The position numbers and the translations under genes were made by a program. Source: Altererythrobacter sp. C41 (lineage in GTDB: Bacteria; Pseudomonadota; Alphaproteobacteria; Sphingomonadales; Sphingomonadaceae). From it: DNA of 64,000 nt. Every line of letters begins with the position of its first letter. Within the stretch, counting starts at the first letter, position 1. Location of the stretch: positions 198,501-262,500 of the forward strand of contig NZ_JAEVFE010000004.1 of NCBI RefSeq assembly GCF_016803135.1, given 5' to 3'. Below, in pieces: positions 50,945 to 61,336 of the stretch. The notes beneath the pieces were generated by a model. That model was not told the DNA's origin. It was given only the letters and a program-made list of their open reading frames with translations, and did no database searches.

Positions 50945-52243
50945 ATGACCATCCGCAGAACTCTGACCCGACTTGGCGCCGCGCTTCTGGCCGGGGCCGT
51001 TCTTCCCGCGGCGGCGGCCGGCGCGGCCGACTACCGGCAGGGCGATTGCGGCGAATTCACCGTCGCCATGATTCCCGATACGCAGAACTATGTCGATTAC
51101 CGGCATCAGAAGTGGTCCGGCTTTCCGATCGACGGGGTCGACCAGTTCTACCAGCAGATGCGCTGGGTGGGCGAGAACGCGAAAAGCACGGGCGGCGAGA
51201 TCGCGTTCGCCACGCATGTCGGCGACGTCTGGCAGCACTATTCCGAATGGATGGACCCGGGCCATGCCGCGCGCGGCTTCCAATGGATGCCCAACGGGGG
51301 ATCGGAAGTCGCGAGGTCGCCCAAGGTCCATACCAGGTCGTTCGAGATTCCCGCCGCCGTCCAGGCGTTCGAACTCGTCGCGGGCAAACTGCCGTTCTCC
51401 GTAGTGCCGGGCAACCACGACTATGACGCCCTGTGGACCGATCCGGCTCATCCGCCGCAACCGGAAGCGAAGAAACAGGGTGTGCGCCATGTCGGCGGCC
51501 TGAGCGGCTTCCAGTCCGCATTTTCCGGCACGTCGGAATTCTTCGCCGGCCAGCCCTGGTATGTCGGCTCCCACGACGGCGGTGCGGACAGCGCGCAGGT
51601 CTTCACCGCGGGCCAGTGTCGCTTCTTCCACATCGGTCTGCAATATCACGCGCCGGATGCGTCGCTCGCCTGGGCAAGTGAAGTGATCGGCCGCTATCCG
51701 AACCTTCCGACCATTGTGACCACGCACGATTATCTGGGGCGCGACGGCAAGCGCAACATGCGCTCCAATCCGCTGAACAGCACGCTCGATCCGCTCGACA
51801 ACGATCCGGAGATGATCTGGGACGAGTTCGTCAGCCGGCACGACCAGATCTTCCTGGTCCTGAGCGGCCACGTCGGCGGTCAGGGCTTCAGCGTCGCCAC
51901 GAACGAGGCGGCCAATCCCGTCTATCAGATGATGGCCGACTATCAGGGACGCGGACAGACCGCGAAAAGCGAGGGCGTGGAAAGCGGACCGGTCGGCGAC
52001 GGCTGGCTGCGGCTGCTGACATTCCACCTGGATACGGATCGCCCGCGTATCGAGGTTCGCACCTATTCCACTCATTACGGGAAGTTTGCCTCGGAGCTTC
52101 CAGAGTACGGCGCTTGGTACAAGGCTCACGACGGGCAGGGTCACTTGTCGGACGCCGACTATCTGGCGCGCGAGGAGTTCACGATCGCGCTCGACGACTT
52201 CCACGACAGGTTCGGCGCTCCGACGGACGAGGCGGCGCAGTGA
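50945..52243 (+). CDS. Exported calcineurin-like metallophosphoesterase
   Basis: A 432-residue protein with a signal peptide (cleavage near AAGA, residue 27). Asp45 (PDTQNY), Asp94 (HVGDVWQ), Asn157-His158-Asp159 (GNHD) and the His of TTHDYLG are the dimetal ligands. The last motif reads GHVGG where GHxH is usual, so one ligand histidine is replaced. Phosphomonoesters or diesters are likely substrates. It is preceded by the MBL-fold gene and overlaps or abuts phoD, all in line with the sigma-receptor cluster. Confidence 0.9.
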   Translation: MTIRRTLTRLGAALLAGAVLPAAAAGAADYRQGDCGEFTVAMIPDTQNYVDYRHQKWSGFPIDGVDQFYQQMRWVGENAKSTGGEIAFATHVGDVWQHYSEWMDPGHAARGFQWMPNGGSEVARSPKVHTRSFEIPAAVQAFELVAGKLPFSVVPGNHDYDALWTDPAHPPQPEAKKQGVRHVGGLSGFQSAFSGTSEFFAGQPWYVGSHDGGADSAQVFTAGQCRFFHIGLQYHAPDASLAWASEVIGRYPNLPTIVTTHDYLGRDGKRNMRSNPLNSTLDPLDNDPEMIWDEFVSRHDQIFLVLSGHVGGQGFSVATNEAANPVYQMMADYQGRGQTAKSEGVESGPVGDGWLRLLTFHLDTDRPRIEVRTYSTHYGKFASELPEYGAWYKAHDGQGHLSDADYLAREEFTIALDDFHDRFGAPTDEAAQ

Positions 52244-52254
52244 AGGGCGGGGCG

Positions 52255-53823
52255 ATGCGGTTGGATCGCCGCGGCCTGATCAAGACGGCAGGCTCGCTCG
52301 CTATCTTCACCGGGCTCACCTCGCGGCCGGTCTTTGGCCGGTCGCTTGCCGGATACCCGTTCACGCTCGGCGTCGCGTCGGGCGATCCGCACCCCGACGG
52401 CTTCGTCCTGTGGACGCGGCTCGCGCCTAATCCCCTCGAAAGGGGCAGCGGCATGCCGATGCAGGCGGTGCCGGTGCAGTGGCAGGTTGCCGAAGACGAA
52501 CACTTCACCCGCATCGTCCATTCGGGCGAGGAAATGGCCCGGCCCGAGCTTGGCCATTCGGTTCATGCCGAGGTTGGCGGCCTCCGGCCCGCTCGGCGCT
52601 ACTGGTACCGCTTCCTCGCGGGCGGCGAAGCGAGCCCCGTCGGAACGGTTCGGTCGGCTCCGGCGGCGGCGGCCGCTGTGGATCAGCTGCGCATCGGTGT
52701 CGCCGGATGCCAGAACTACGAGGCCGGCTATTTCACGGCCTATCGCCACCTGAGCGAAGAGCCCGATCTCGACGCGGTCTTCCATTACGGCGACTACATC
52801 TACGAGCACGTGGCCGGCCGCGTCTGTCCGAAAGGCGAGGGCGGAGAACGCACCTGCTTCCGCAGCCACGTCGGCGACGAGATCTACTCGCTGGACGATT
52901 ATCGCCGCCGCTACGCCCAGTACAAGATGGACCCCGATCTCCAGGCCGCCCATGCCGCCGCCGCGTTCCTGTCCACCTGGGACGACCACGAGGTCGACAA
53001 CAACTGGGTGGACACGTGGGACGAGCAAGGCACGCCGCCCGAGATGTTCCTGCTACGCCGCTATGCGGCGATGCAGGCCTGGTACGAGAACATGCCCGTC
53101 CGCCGCGCGCAGTTCCCCGCACACGGCGGGCTGCGCATGCACCGGCGGCTCGATTACGGCCGGCTCCTGCGCATCCACCTGCTCGACACCCGCCAGCATC
53201 GCACGGATCAGCGCTGCGGACTCCAGAACACGACGCATTGCCGTCCCGCCGAAGATACCGCGCCCTCGCAGATGCTGGGCGCGGAGCAGGAGGCATGGCT
53301 GACGGACGGAATGAGCGCCGACTTCGGCTGGAACCTGCTCGCGCAGCAGGTCATGATGATGCCGTTCCTCTACCCTGAGAGCCGGGCCGACGGCCGGCAC
53401 AACTTCGATTCATGGAGCGGCTATTCCGATGCGCGGGCGCGGGTGCTCGAAGCCATCGGTGAGAGGGGGCTCACTAACGTCGTCGTGGCCACCGGCGACG
53501 TGCACAAGCATCACGCGGGCGTGGTCCCCATGAACGAGGACGACCTCGACGGTCCGGCCGCGGCGACCGAGTATGTCGCGACTTCGATCTCCTCGGGTGG
53601 CGATGGGTCGGATGTCCCGAAGGGATGGGGGAACGTCCTCTCCGACAATCCGCACACCCGGCTTCTGAACGATCGCCGGGGCTACCAGGTCTTCACCATC
53701 GGCAAGGACGAATGGCGCACCGACGTCGTCGGTGTGGACAGGGTCACCACCCCCGGCGGGGCCAAGACCAAGATCGCAACTCTCGTTACCGTTCCGCAGA
53801 AGCCCGGGGTTCATCCGGCCTAG
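52255..53823 (+). CDS. phoD: PhoD-family alkaline phosphatase/phosphodiesterase
   Basis: A 522-residue enzyme with a twin-arginine type signal (DRRGLIK, residues 4-10), fitting PhoD proteins that are exported folded with Fe3+ and Ca2+. GVASGDPHPDGFVLWTRL is the family start. GVAGCQNYEAGYFTAY with the Cys metal ligand, HYGDYIYE and TWDDHEVDNNW follow. VVVATGDVHKHH near the C-terminus completes the metal site. The ATG at 52255 is preferred; GTG at 52240 overlapping the previous stop (GTGA) is an alternative. It ends the cluster of three exported hydrolases and is convergent with hutU. Confidence 0.93.
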   Translation: MRLDRRGLIKTAGSLAIFTGLTSRPVFGRSLAGYPFTLGVASGDPHPDGFVLWTRLAPNPLERGSGMPMQAVPVQWQVAEDEHFTRIVHSGEEMARPELGHSVHAEVGGLRPARRYWYRFLAGGEASPVGTVRSAPAAAAAVDQLRIGVAGCQNYEAGYFTAYRHLSEEPDLDAVFHYGDYIYEHVAGRVCPKGEGGERTCFRSHVGDEIYSLDDYRRRYAQYKMDPDLQAAHAAAAFLSTWDDHEVDNNWVDTWDEQGTPPEMFLLRRYAAMQAWYENMPVRRAQFPAHGGLRMHRRLDYGRLLRIHLLDTRQHRTDQRCGLQNTTHCRPAEDTAPSQMLGAEQEAWLTDGMSADFGWNLLAQQVMMMPFLYPESRADGRHNFDSWSGYSDARARVLEAIGERGLTNVVVATGDVHKHHAGVVPMNEDDLDGPAAATEYVATSISSGGDGSDVPKGWGNVLSDNPHTRLLNDRRGYQVFTIGKDEWRTDVVGVDRVTTPGGAKTKIATLVTVPQKPGVHPA

Positions 53824-53858
53824 GAGCGTGCCGGGCTGCGACCGCCAGGTGAATTACC

Positions 53859-53878
53859 GCGCGCAAGCGACTGCGCGC
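53859..53878. terminator. Hairpin between the convergent phoD and hutU genes
   Basis: GCGCGCA and TGCGCGC are exact complements around AGCGAC in the 71-bp convergent gap. It has no T run on either strand, so it may be a weak bidirectional terminator. Confidence 0.4.
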
Positions 53879-53894
53879 ACTGGGCATCGACCTC

Positions 53895-55562
53895 TCAGCC
53901 CGCGAGACCGGGCAGGTCGAGCCCTTTCTCGCGCGCGCAATCGATGGCGATGTCGTAGCCGGCGTCGGCGTGGCGCATCACGCCGGTCGCGGGGTCGTTC
54001 CACAGGACGCGTTCGAGCCGGGCGGCGGCTTGGGCGGTGCCGTCGGCGACGATCACCATGCCAGCGTGTTGGGAATAGCCCATGCCGACTCCGCCGCCGT
54101 GGTGGAGCGAGACCCAGGTCGCGCCGCTCGCCGTGTTGAGCAGCGCGTTGAGCAGCGGCCAATCGCTGACGGCGTCGCTGCCGTCCTTCATCGCCTCCGT
54201 TTCGCGGTTGGGCGAGGCGACCGAGCCCGAGTCCAGGTGATCGCGACCGATAACGACGGGCGCCTTGAGCTCGCCGCTCGCGACCATTTCGTTGAACGCG
54301 AGGCCGAGCCGGTGGCGATCGCCGAGGCCGACCCAGCAGATGCGCGCGGGAAGGCCCTGAAAGTGGATCTTCTCACGCGCCATGTCGAGCCAGTGGTGGA
54401 GGTGCGCGTCGTCGGGCAGCAACTCCTTCACCTTGGCATCGGTCCGATAGATATCCTCGGGATCGCCCGACAGCGCTGCCCAGCGGAACGGCCCGATGCC
54501 GCGGCAGAAGAGCGGGCGGATATAGGCAGGGACGAAGCCGGGGAAGTCGAAGGCATTCTCGACCCCCTCATCCTTCGCCATCTGGCGGATATTGTTGCCG
54601 TAATCGGTCGTCGGCACCCCCGCCGCCTGGAAGTCGAGCATCGCGCGGACATGCACGGCCATCGACGCCTTGGCCGCCTTCGCGACGGCCTCCGGATCGC
54701 TTTCTCGTTTCTCGACCCAATCGGCGACGCTCCAGCCGATCGGCAGATAGCCGTTCACCGGATCGTGCGCGCTGGTTTGGTCGGTCAGCAGGTCGGGGCG
54801 GACGCCGCGGCGGTAGAGTTCGGGGAGGATTTCGGCGGCATTGCCAAGCAGGCCGACGGAGACCGGCTTCTTCTCCGCGCAGCTCTTCTCGATCACCGCC
54901 ATCGCTTCCTCGATCGTCTGCGCGGCGACGTCGAGATAGCCGGTGCGCAAGCGCATCTCGATCCGGCTCGACTGGCATTCGACCGCGAGGCACGAGGCGC
55001 CCGCCATGACCGCCGCAAGCGGCTGCGCGCCGCCCATACCGCCCAACCCCGCGGTCAGCAGCCATTTGCCCGACAGGTCGCCGCCATGATGTTGGCGCCC
55101 CATCTCGACGAAGGTCTCATAGGTGCCCTGAACGATGCCCTGCGTGCCGATGTAGATCCACGATCCCGCGGTCATCTGCCCGTACATCGCGAGGCCGCGC
55201 TTATCGAGCTCATTGAAATGCTCCCACGTCGCCCAGTGGGGCACGAGGTTGCTGTTGGCGATCAGCACCCGCGGCGCATCGGCGTGGGTGCGAAAGACGC
55301 CGACCGGCTTGCCCGACTGGACGAGCAGGGTCTGGTCGTCCTCGAGCCGCTTCAGCGCCTCGACGATGCGGTCGAAACTCTCCCAGTCGCGCGCGGCGCG
55401 ACCGATGCCGCCATAGACGACCAGCTCCTCGGGCCGCTCGGCGACGTCGGGGTGGAGATTGTTCATCAGCATCCGCAGCGGCGCTTCGGTGAGCCAGCTC
55501 TTCGCGTTCAGTTCCGGGCCGGTCGGCGCCTTGATCACACGGCTGTTGTCGAGGCGGGTCAT
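53895..55562 (-). CDS. hutU: Urocanate hydratase
   Basis: A 555-residue cytoplasmic enzyme that adds water to urocanate using NAD+ as electrophile, giving imidazolonepropionate. [17 protein letters not shown] is the NAD-binding loop; [30 protein letters not shown] and [17 protein letters not shown] are hallmarks. Full length for the family. ATG at 55562 is preferred because AAAGGA lies six bases before it; ATG at 55568 overlaps the hutG stop and would add two residues. It is the last gene of hutI-hutH-hutG-hutU. Confidence 0.96.
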   Translation of the reverse strand: MTRLDNSRVIKAPTGPELNAKSWLTEAPLRMLMNNLHPDVAERPEELVVYGGIGRAARDWESFDRIVEALKRLEDDQTLLVQSGKPVGVFRTHADAPRVLIANSNLVPHWATWEHFNELDKRGLAMYGQMTAGSWIYIGTQGIVQGTYETFVEMGRQHHGGDLSGKWLLTAGLGGMGGAQPLAAVMAGASCLAVECQSSRIEMRLRTGYLDVAAQTIEEAMAVIEKSCAEKKPVSVGLLGNAAEILPELYRRGVRPDLLTDQTSAHDPVNGYLPIGWSVADWVEKRESDPEAVAKAAKASMAVHVRAMLDFQAAGVPTTDYGNNIRQMAKDEGVENAFDFPGFVPAYIRPLFCRGIGPFRWAALSGDPEDIYRTDAKVKELLPDDAHLHHWLDMAREKIHFQGLPARICWVGLGDRHRLGLAFNEMVASGELKAPVVIGRDHLDSGSVASPNRETEAMKDGSDAVSDWPLLNALLNTASGATWVSLHHGGGVGMGYSQHAGMVIVADGTAQAAARLERVLWNDPATGVMRHADAGYDIAIDCAREKGLDLPGLAG

Positions 55563-55564
55563 GG

Positions 55565-56362
55565 TCATCCTTTCGCAAAATCGAGCGCGGCCGCGATCAC
55601 TTGCCGTAACGTCGGCAGGATTGCGGGCGCGGGGTCGAGCGGGCTCGGCCAGTTGGTTTCGTCGAGGGCCGCCGGCTCGGCCATATAGCCGCGCATCGCC
55701 AGCTCCATCTGGATCGCGTGGACATCGCTTTCGGGGCGGCCGTAATGGCGCGTCGTCCAGCCGCCCTTGAAGCGGCCGTTGAGGACGTGGCTCTCGCCGT
55801 TCGCGGCGCAGATGGCGGTAATCGCGGCTTCAAGCTCCGGCGCGCAGGTAGCGCCGCCGTTGGTGCCGATGTTGAACTGCGGCAATTCGCCGTCGAACAG
55901 GCGCGGAACGTGGCTGCGAATCGAATGGGCGTCGTAAAGGACGACGCGGCCATGGAGGACGCGCAGCCGTTCGAGCTCGGCGGCCAGCGCCGCGTGATAG
56001 GGCTCGAAGAACGCCTGCTTGCGCCGCGCGATCTCGTCCGCATCGGGCACCGCACCACGATAGAGCCGGTCGCCGTCGAAGGTCGTCGTCGGGCACAATT
56101 CGGTCGTCGCCTGTCCTGGATAGAGCGAGGCGCCCGACGGGTCGCGGTTCATGTCGATGACGCTGCGCGAGATGCCGGTCGCCACCGTCGTCGCGCCGAG
56201 ATCGCAGACGAAGGCATAAAGGTCCTCCACCCACCAGTCGGTGTCGAGCCGCGCCCGCCACGGCGAGACGAAGGTGCCCTCCAATCCGGCCAGCCCGGTA
56301 CCGCCATGCGGAAAGGCGACGACCAGCGGCGCCTCGCCGCGATGGACGCGCAGCCAATCCAT
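55565..56362 (-). CDS. hutG: N-formylglutamate deformylase
   Basis: A 265-residue zinc hydrolase that splits N-formyl-L-glutamate into glutamate and formate, the last step of the five-step histidine pathway. [45 protein letters not shown] and [11 protein letters not shown] are conserved family blocks. The ATG at 56362 overlaps the hutH stop by one base (TGATG). Presence of HutF at 59172 confirms the formylglutamate route rather than the direct formimidoyl hydrolysis. Confidence 0.96.
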   Translation of the reverse strand: MDWLRVHRGEAPLVVAFPHGGTGLAGLEGTFVSPWRARLDTDWWVEDLYAFVCDLGATTVATGISRSVIDMNRDPSGASLYPGQATTELCPTTTFDGDRLYRGAVPDADEIARRKQAFFEPYHAALAAELERLRVLHGRVVLYDAHSIRSHVPRLFDGELPQFNIGTNGGATCAPELEAAITAICAANGESHVLNGRFKGGWTTRHYGRPESDVHAIQMELAMRGYMAEPAALDETNWPSPLDPAPAILPTLRQVIAAALDFAKG

Positions 56363-57891
56363 CAGGCGATCCCCGGCAGCGGCAGTCCCGCCGCCTCCGC
56401 CACCGCGCCGCCGCGCACCAGTGCGGTCGCCGCCTCCATGTCGGGGTGGAAATGCCGGTCGTGGTCGAGCATCGGCACTTGCGCACGCAGCAGGTCGCGC
56501 ACGGCCTCCAGCGCGTTCGACGAGGCCAGCCCGGTATGAAAATCGCACCCCTGCGCCGCCGCGAGCAGCTCGATGCCGATCACCGCGCTTGCATTCTCCG
56601 CCATCGCCAGCAGCCGCCGCGCGCCGTGCGCGGCCATCGACACATGATCCTCCTGGTTGGCCGAGGTCGGGATCGAATCGACGCTCGCCGGATAGGCGCG
56701 CTGCTTGTTCTCGCTGACCAGCGCCGCGGCGGTGACCTGCGGGATCATGAAGCCCGAATTGAGCCCCGGCTGCGGGGTCAGGAAAGCGGGCAGGCCCGAC
56801 AGCGTCGGGTCGACGAGCATCGCGATCCGGCGCTCGGCGATCGAGCCGATCTCGCACAGCGCCAGCGCGATCATGTCGGCGGCGAAGGCGACCGGCTCGG
56901 CGTGGAAATTGCCGCCGGACAGCGCCTCGTCGGTCTCTGGGAAGATCAGCGGATTGTCGGAGACGCCGTTCGCCTCGATCTCCAGCGTCGCCGCCGCCTG
57001 CCGCAGCAGGTCGAGCGCGGCGCCCATGACCTGTGGCTGGCAGCGCAGGCAATAGGGGTCCTGCACACGCGCATCGCCTTCGAGATGGCTGGCGCGGATG
57101 GCGGACCCGGCCATCAGGCCGCGCAGCGCGGCCGCGACCTCGATCTGTCCGCGATGGCGGCGCAGCTCGTGAATGCGCGCGTCGAACGGTGTGTCGGAGC
57201 CTTTGGCCGCCTCGGTCGAGAGCGCGCCGGTGACGAGCGCGGCGGTGAACAGCGTCTCCGCCTCGAACAGCCCCGCGAGCGCATTGGCGACCGAGAACTG
57301 CGTGCCGTTGAGCAGGGCCAGCCCTTCCTTCGCGGCGAGATCCAGCGGGGCCAGCCCGACGCGGGCGAGTGCTTCGGTGGCAGGCAAGCGCTCGCCCGCC
57401 AGCTCGATCTCGCCCACGCCGATCATCGCAGCGGCCATATGTGCCAGCGGCGCCAGATCGCCGCTCGCACCGACCGACCCCTGCGACGGGATCACCGGCG
57501 TCAGCCCCTTCGCGAGCATCGCTTCTAGCAGCGCCACCGTCTCCGGGCGCACCCCCGATGCGCCTTGTGCGAGGCTCGCCAGTTTGAGCGCCATCATCAG
57601 CCGCACCACCGACACCGGGGAGGGCGCCCCGGTCCCCGCGGCATGGCTGAGGACGATATTGCGCTGGAGCGCCGCGAGATCGTTGTCGCCGATCCGCACG
57701 CTCGCCAGCTTTCCGAAGCCGGTGTTGATGCCATAGACCGGGTCGCCGTGCGCGAGAATGCGGCCGACGGCGGCGGCGCTTTCGGCGATGCGCGGGGCGC
57801 AGGCCGGGTCGAGCGTGGCGGTCGCGCCGCGATAGATGGCGCGCCAGTTGGCCAGCGAAACCGCGCCGGGAACGAGTATCAGATCGGTCAT
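56362..57891 (-). CDS. hutH: Histidine ammonia-lyase
   Basis: A 509-residue cytoplasmic enzyme that removes ammonia from L-histidine to give urocanate. Ala142-Ser143-Gly144 in [14 protein letters not shown] forms the MIO prosthetic group, at the same numbering as the Pseudomonas putida enzyme. [19 protein letters not shown] and the QEDHVSM segment are also diagnostic. The start at 57891 overlaps the hutI stop by four bases (ATGA); a longer frame to 58065 lies inside hutI. Length is typical. Confidence 0.97.
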   Translation of the reverse strand: MTDLILVPGAVSLANWRAIYRGATATLDPACAPRIAESAAAVGRILAHGDPVYGINTGFGKLASVRIGDNDLAALQRNIVLSHAAGTGAPSPVSVVRLMMALKLASLAQGASGVRPETVALLEAMLAKGLTPVIPSQGSVGASGDLAPLAHMAAAMIGVGEIELAGERLPATEALARVGLAPLDLAAKEGLALLNGTQFSVANALAGLFEAETLFTAALVTGALSTEAAKGSDTPFDARIHELRRHRGQIEVAAALRGLMAGSAIRASHLEGDARVQDPYCLRCQPQVMGAALDLLRQAAATLEIEANGVSDNPLIFPETDEALSGGNFHAEPVAFAADMIALALCEIGSIAERRIAMLVDPTLSGLPAFLTPQPGLNSGFMIPQVTAAALVSENKQRAYPASVDSIPTSANQEDHVSMAAHGARRLLAMAENASAVIGIELLAAAQGCDFHTGLASSNALEAVRDLLRAQVPMLDHDRHFHPDMEAATALVRGGAVAEAAGLPLPGIA

Positions 57892-59087
57892 CGACCACTC
57901 CAGATGCGGGCATGAAGCGGGTTGAACCCCATGCGATAGACAAGCTCGGCCGGGTGCTCGACGTCCCAGATCGCGAGGTCGCAGCGTTTGCCCGCCTCGA
58001 GCGTTCCGATTTCGTGCAGAAGGCCGAGCGCGGCGGCGGCGTGGCGCGTTATGCCGAGCAGGCATTCCTCGACCGTCAGGCGGAACATCGTCGCCCCCAT
58101 GTTCATCGTCAGCAGCGGGGAGGTGAGCGGCGAGGTGCCGGGATTGCAGTCGGTCGCGAGGGCGATCTTCACCCCCGCCGTGCGCAAGGCTTCGACCGGC
58201 GGCAGGCGCGTCTCGCGCATGAAATAGAACGCGCCGGGGAGCAGAGTCGCGACCGTCCCTGCGCGCGCCATCGCGGCGACGCCAGCTTCGTCGAGATGCT
58301 CAAGATGATCGGCGGAAAGCGCGCCGTATTCCGCCGCCAGTGCCGCGCCGTGCTGGTTCGAGAGCTGCTCTGCGTGGAGCTTGATCGGCAACCCCGCTTT
58401 CGTCGCAGCCTCGAACACCCGGGCCGTCTGGCTGGCGGTGAAGCCAATCCCTTCGCAGAAGGCATCGACGGCATCGGCGAGGCCCAGGCGCGCGATTTCG
58501 GGGATCATCTCGTCGACGACCCGCGCAATGTACCCGTCGGCGTCTCCCGCATGTTCCGGCGGCAGGGCGTGCGCGCCGAGGAATGTCGTGGCGACCCGTA
58601 TCCGGCGCTCGTCGCCCAGCCGGCGCGCGGCGCGCAGCATGCGGATTTCACTGTCCGTATCGAGTCCGTAACCCGATTTGATCTCGACCGCCGTGACCCC
58701 CTCGGCGATCATGGCATCGAGGCGGGGGAGGGCGCTTTCGACAAGCTCGTCCTCGCTGGCGGCGCGGGTTGCCTGCATGGTGGAGACGATGCCCCCACCG
58801 GCGCGGGCGATCTCTTCGTATGACGCACCCGCCAGCCGCATCTCGAATTCGCGCGCGCGGTTCCCTCCGTGGACCAGGTGCGTATGGCAATCGATCAGGC
58901 CGGGGGTGATCCAGCGGCCTTCGCAGTCGATCGTCTCATCGGCCTCGAACGAGGGCGCGTCCTGCTCCGCCCCGGCATGAACGATCGTGCCGCCGCGCGA
59001 GGCGACAAGACCGATTTCCACCAGTCCGAGGCCCGGCCCCGTCATCGTGGCCAGCCGCGCATTGCGCCACAACCTGTCGCATCGCAT
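57888..59087 (-). CDS. hutI: Imidazolonepropionase
   Basis: A 399-residue amidohydrolase that opens imidazolonepropionate to N-formimidoylglutamate. [10 protein letters not shown] carries two metal-binding histidines, [11 protein letters not shown] another metal ligand and substrate contacts, and [10 protein letters not shown] the metal aspartate. [10 protein letters not shown] is also family-specific. The start at 59087 is backed by AAGGAGA at the right distance; in-frame ATGs at 59120 and 59144 lack such a site. It is the first gene of the leftward hut operon, controlled from the HutC-type site at 59132. Confidence 0.96.
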   Translation of the reverse strand: MRCDRLWRNARLATMTGPGLGLVEIGLVASRGGTIVHAGAEQDAPSFEADETIDCEGRWITPGLIDCHTHLVHGGNRAREFEMRLAGASYEEIARAGGGIVSTMQATRAASEDELVESALPRLDAMIAEGVTAVEIKSGYGLDTDSEIRMLRAARRLGDERRIRVATTFLGAHALPPEHAGDADGYIARVVDEMIPEIARLGLADAVDAFCEGIGFTASQTARVFEAATKAGLPIKLHAEQLSNQHGAALAAEYGALSADHLEHLDEAGVAAMARAGTVATLLPGAFYFMRETRLPPVEALRTAGVKIALATDCNPGTSPLTSPLLTMNMGATMFRLTVEECLLGITRHAAAALGLLHEIGTLEAGKRCDLAIWDVEHPAELVYRMGFNPLHARIWSGR

Positions 59088-59131
59088 TGCCCGAGTCTCC
59101 TTCGCGGCAATAGATTGCATTGATCGCCGAT

Positions 59132-59145
59132 AATGTATAGACATT
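59132..59145. promoter_or_regulatory. HutC-type operator between divergent hut operons
   Basis: AATGT-ATAG-ACATT is an inverted repeat with perfect arms. Its core TGTATAGACA matches the TGTATANACA pattern of known HutC sites. It lies in the 84-bp gap between hutI and hutF, where it can repress both directions. An A/T-rich stretch (TTAATTAA) next to it likely holds the -10 elements. Confidence 0.75.
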
Positions 59146-59171
59146 AATTAACGACTTCGAGAGGCCCGCGA

Positions 59172-60554
59172 ATGAGCCACGACGTATCCCCTGCACGCCG
59201 GCACACGATTCATTTCGACTGTGCCTTGCTGCCCGGCGGCTGGGCCGAGAACGTGCGCCTTGCAATCGAGGGCGGGGTTATCGCGGCGGTCGAAATCGGA
59301 GTCGATCCGGCTTCGGCCGACGAGCGCCACGCGATCGCCATTCCCGGCATGCCCAATGTTCACAGCCACGCCTTTCAGCGCGGCATGGCGGGGCTGGCCG
59401 AGCGACGCGGCGCGGGCGACGACAGCTTCTGGACCTGGCGCGAAATCATGTATCGCTTCGTCGACCGGATCGACGCCGGGGCGCTGCACGCCATTGCAGC
59501 GCTCGCCTATGTCGAGATGCTGGAAACGGGCTTCGTGCGCGTCGGCGAGTTCCACTACGTTCATCACGACCCGGACGGATCGCCTTATGCCGATCCGGCG
59601 GAACTGACCCACGGAATCATCGCGGCCGCCGCCGAGACCGGTATCGCTCTGACGCATTTACCGGTTTTCTACGCTCACAGCGGATTCGGTGGCCTTCCCG
59701 CGAACGAGGGGCAGCGCCGCTTCGTCCATGATCCCGACAGCTTCGCGCGCCTGCTCGAAGCCGCTAGGGAGGCCGCGGCGGCACTCCCGGATGCGCTCGT
59801 CGGCATCGCGCCGCACAGTCTGCGTGCGGTTACCGCGGAGGAACTGCGGCTGCTGCAGCAGATGGCCGGGGCCGCGCCCGTGCATATCCATATCGCGGAA
59901 CAAGTGCGCGAAGTGGACGATTGCCTGGCGTGGAGCGGCCGGCGGCCCGTGGAATGGCTGCTCGACAATGCCGAGGTCGATGCGCGCTGGTGCCTGGTCC
60001 ATGCGACCCATATGGCCGCGGCGGAAGTGACGGCCCTGGCGGCCATCGGCGCCGTCGCGGGCCTGTGTCCGGTGACCGAGGCCAATCTGGGCGACGGCCT
60101 GTTTCCCGCCTCCGCGTTCCTCGCCGCCGGTGGGCGGTTCGGCATCGGTTCCGATTCGAATGTGCTGATCGATATGGCCGAGGAGCTTCGCTGGCTCGAA
60201 TATGGCCAACGGTTGGCCGCGCGCTCGCGCAATGTCATGGCGCCGGGCAGCGACTGCTCCACCGGGCAGGCGATATTCGATGCGGCATTGGCGGGCGGCG
60301 CGCAGGCGCTGGGCGCACCGGCCGGATTGGCAGCCGGGAACGCGGCCGATGTCGTCAGCCTCGACGCCGACCATCCCTCGCTCGCCGATCGCCCCGCCGC
60401 CGCGATCCTCGACGGCTTCCTGTTCGCCGCCGGCCGCAGCGCCGTCGATTGCGTATGGCGGCGCGGCGACAAGCTTGTCAGCGGCGGCCGCCATGTCGCG
60501 CGCGACGCCATCGCGGCCCGCTACCGCAAGGCGATCGGGGCGCTGATCGCGTGA
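59172..60554 (+). CDS. hutF: Formimidoylglutamate deiminase
   Basis: A 460-residue amidohydrolase that converts N-formimidoyl-L-glutamate to N-formylglutamate and ammonia. NVHSHAFQRGMAGLAERRG has the metal HxH and the family start; HIHIAEQVREVDD, LVHATHM and GIGSDSNVLID supply the remaining metal and catalytic residues. GAGDDSFWTWRE is typical of HutF. It starts a rightward operon with hutC, opposite hutI. GAGAGG precedes the ATG. Confidence 0.96.
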   Translation: MSHDVSPARRHTIHFDCALLPGGWAENVRLAIEGGVIAAVEIGVDPASADERHAIAIPGMPNVHSHAFQRGMAGLAERRGAGDDSFWTWREIMYRFVDRIDAGALHAIAALAYVEMLETGFVRVGEFHYVHHDPDGSPYADPAELTHGIIAAAAETGIALTHLPVFYAHSGFGGLPANEGQRRFVHDPDSFARLLEAAREAAAALPDALVGIAPHSLRAVTAEELRLLQQMAGAAPVHIHIAEQVREVDDCLAWSGRRPVEWLLDNAEVDARWCLVHATHMAAAEVTALAAIGAVAGLCPVTEANLGDGLFPASAFLAAGGRFGIGSDSNVLIDMAEELRWLEYGQRLAARSRNVMAPGSDCSTGQAIFDAALAGGAQALGAPAGLAAGNAADVVSLDADHPSLADRPAAAILDGFLFAAGRSAVDCVWRRGDKLVSGGRHVARDAIAARYRKAIGALIA

Positions 60555-61273
60555 ACCTGCCCCTGCACGAGAAGATCCGCAGCGAGATCGAGGCGGACAT
60601 CCTCACCGGCGTACGCACGCCCGGCTCGCGCCTGCCGACCGAACACGATCTGATGCAGCATTACGGCTGCTCGCGAATGACGGTGAGCAAGGCGCTCTCG
60701 GCGCTCGCCGACGGAGGGCTGATCGAACGGCGCAAGCGCGCGGGATCGTTCGTCGCGCGCCCGAAAGCCCATTCGATGATGCTCGATATTCCCGATCTGG
60801 AGCAGGAGATCGTACAGCGCGGCCAGCGCTATCGCTTCGAATTGTCCGAGCGGACGATCCTGCCGCCGGGCACGCCGCAAGCGCGGGAGGCGGGGCTGGC
60901 GGACGATGGCGAACTACTGATGATCGCGGGTGTTCATTTCGCCGACGACGTGCCGCTCGCTTGCGAATCGCGGCTGGTCTGCCTTTCCGCAGTGCCGGAG
61001 ATGGCCTCTCAGCCGTTCCGCGCGGATTCGCCGGGCGCATGGCTTCTGAAGCACGTCCCATGGACCGAAGCGGAAAGCCGGATCGCCTCCGTTGCAGCGA
61101 GCGCCGGCATCGCCGCACAGCTGAAACTGCCGGCCGGCGCGCCCTGCCTCTTCGTCGAGCGGCGCACCTGGCGCGGAAACGAAGGCATCACGCAGGTTCG
61201 CCAGCATTTCGTCGGCTCCGCCTACAGCCTCGTCGCCCGCTTCGGCCCGGCAAAGCGGGCAGCGGATTTCTGA
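60551..61273 (+). CDS. hutC: Histidine utilisation repressor (GntR family)
   Basis: A 240-residue repressor. Residues 1-70 form the winged helix (LPTEHDLMQHYGCSRMTVSKALSAL region). From about 90 follows a UTRA effector domain, which binds urocanate in HutC proteins; FADDVPLACESRLV and FVERRTWRG are conserved there. The start is GTG at 60551, overlapping the hutF stop (GTGA). A longer open frame runs back through hutF in another frame and is not used. It likely binds the site at 59132-59145. Confidence 0.95.
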   Translation: MNLPLHEKIRSEIEADILTGVRTPGSRLPTEHDLMQHYGCSRMTVSKALSALADGGLIERRKRAGSFVARPKAHSMMLDIPDLEQEIVQRGQRYRFELSERTILPPGTPQAREAGLADDGELLMIAGVHFADDVPLACESRLVCLSAVPEMASQPFRADSPGAWLLKHVPWTEAESRIASVAASAGIAAQLKLPAGAPCLFVERRTWRGNEGITQVRQHFVGSAYSLVARFGPAKRAADF

Positions 61274-61336
61274 TCTACGACTGCGGGGGGCAAATCGCCG
61301 CGCCTGCTTAATGAACGGGAGATCGGCCATCCGCTC

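Noticed and set aside
53970-55688. Open frame opposite hutU
   Set aside because: Shadow of a fully conserved urocanate hydratase.
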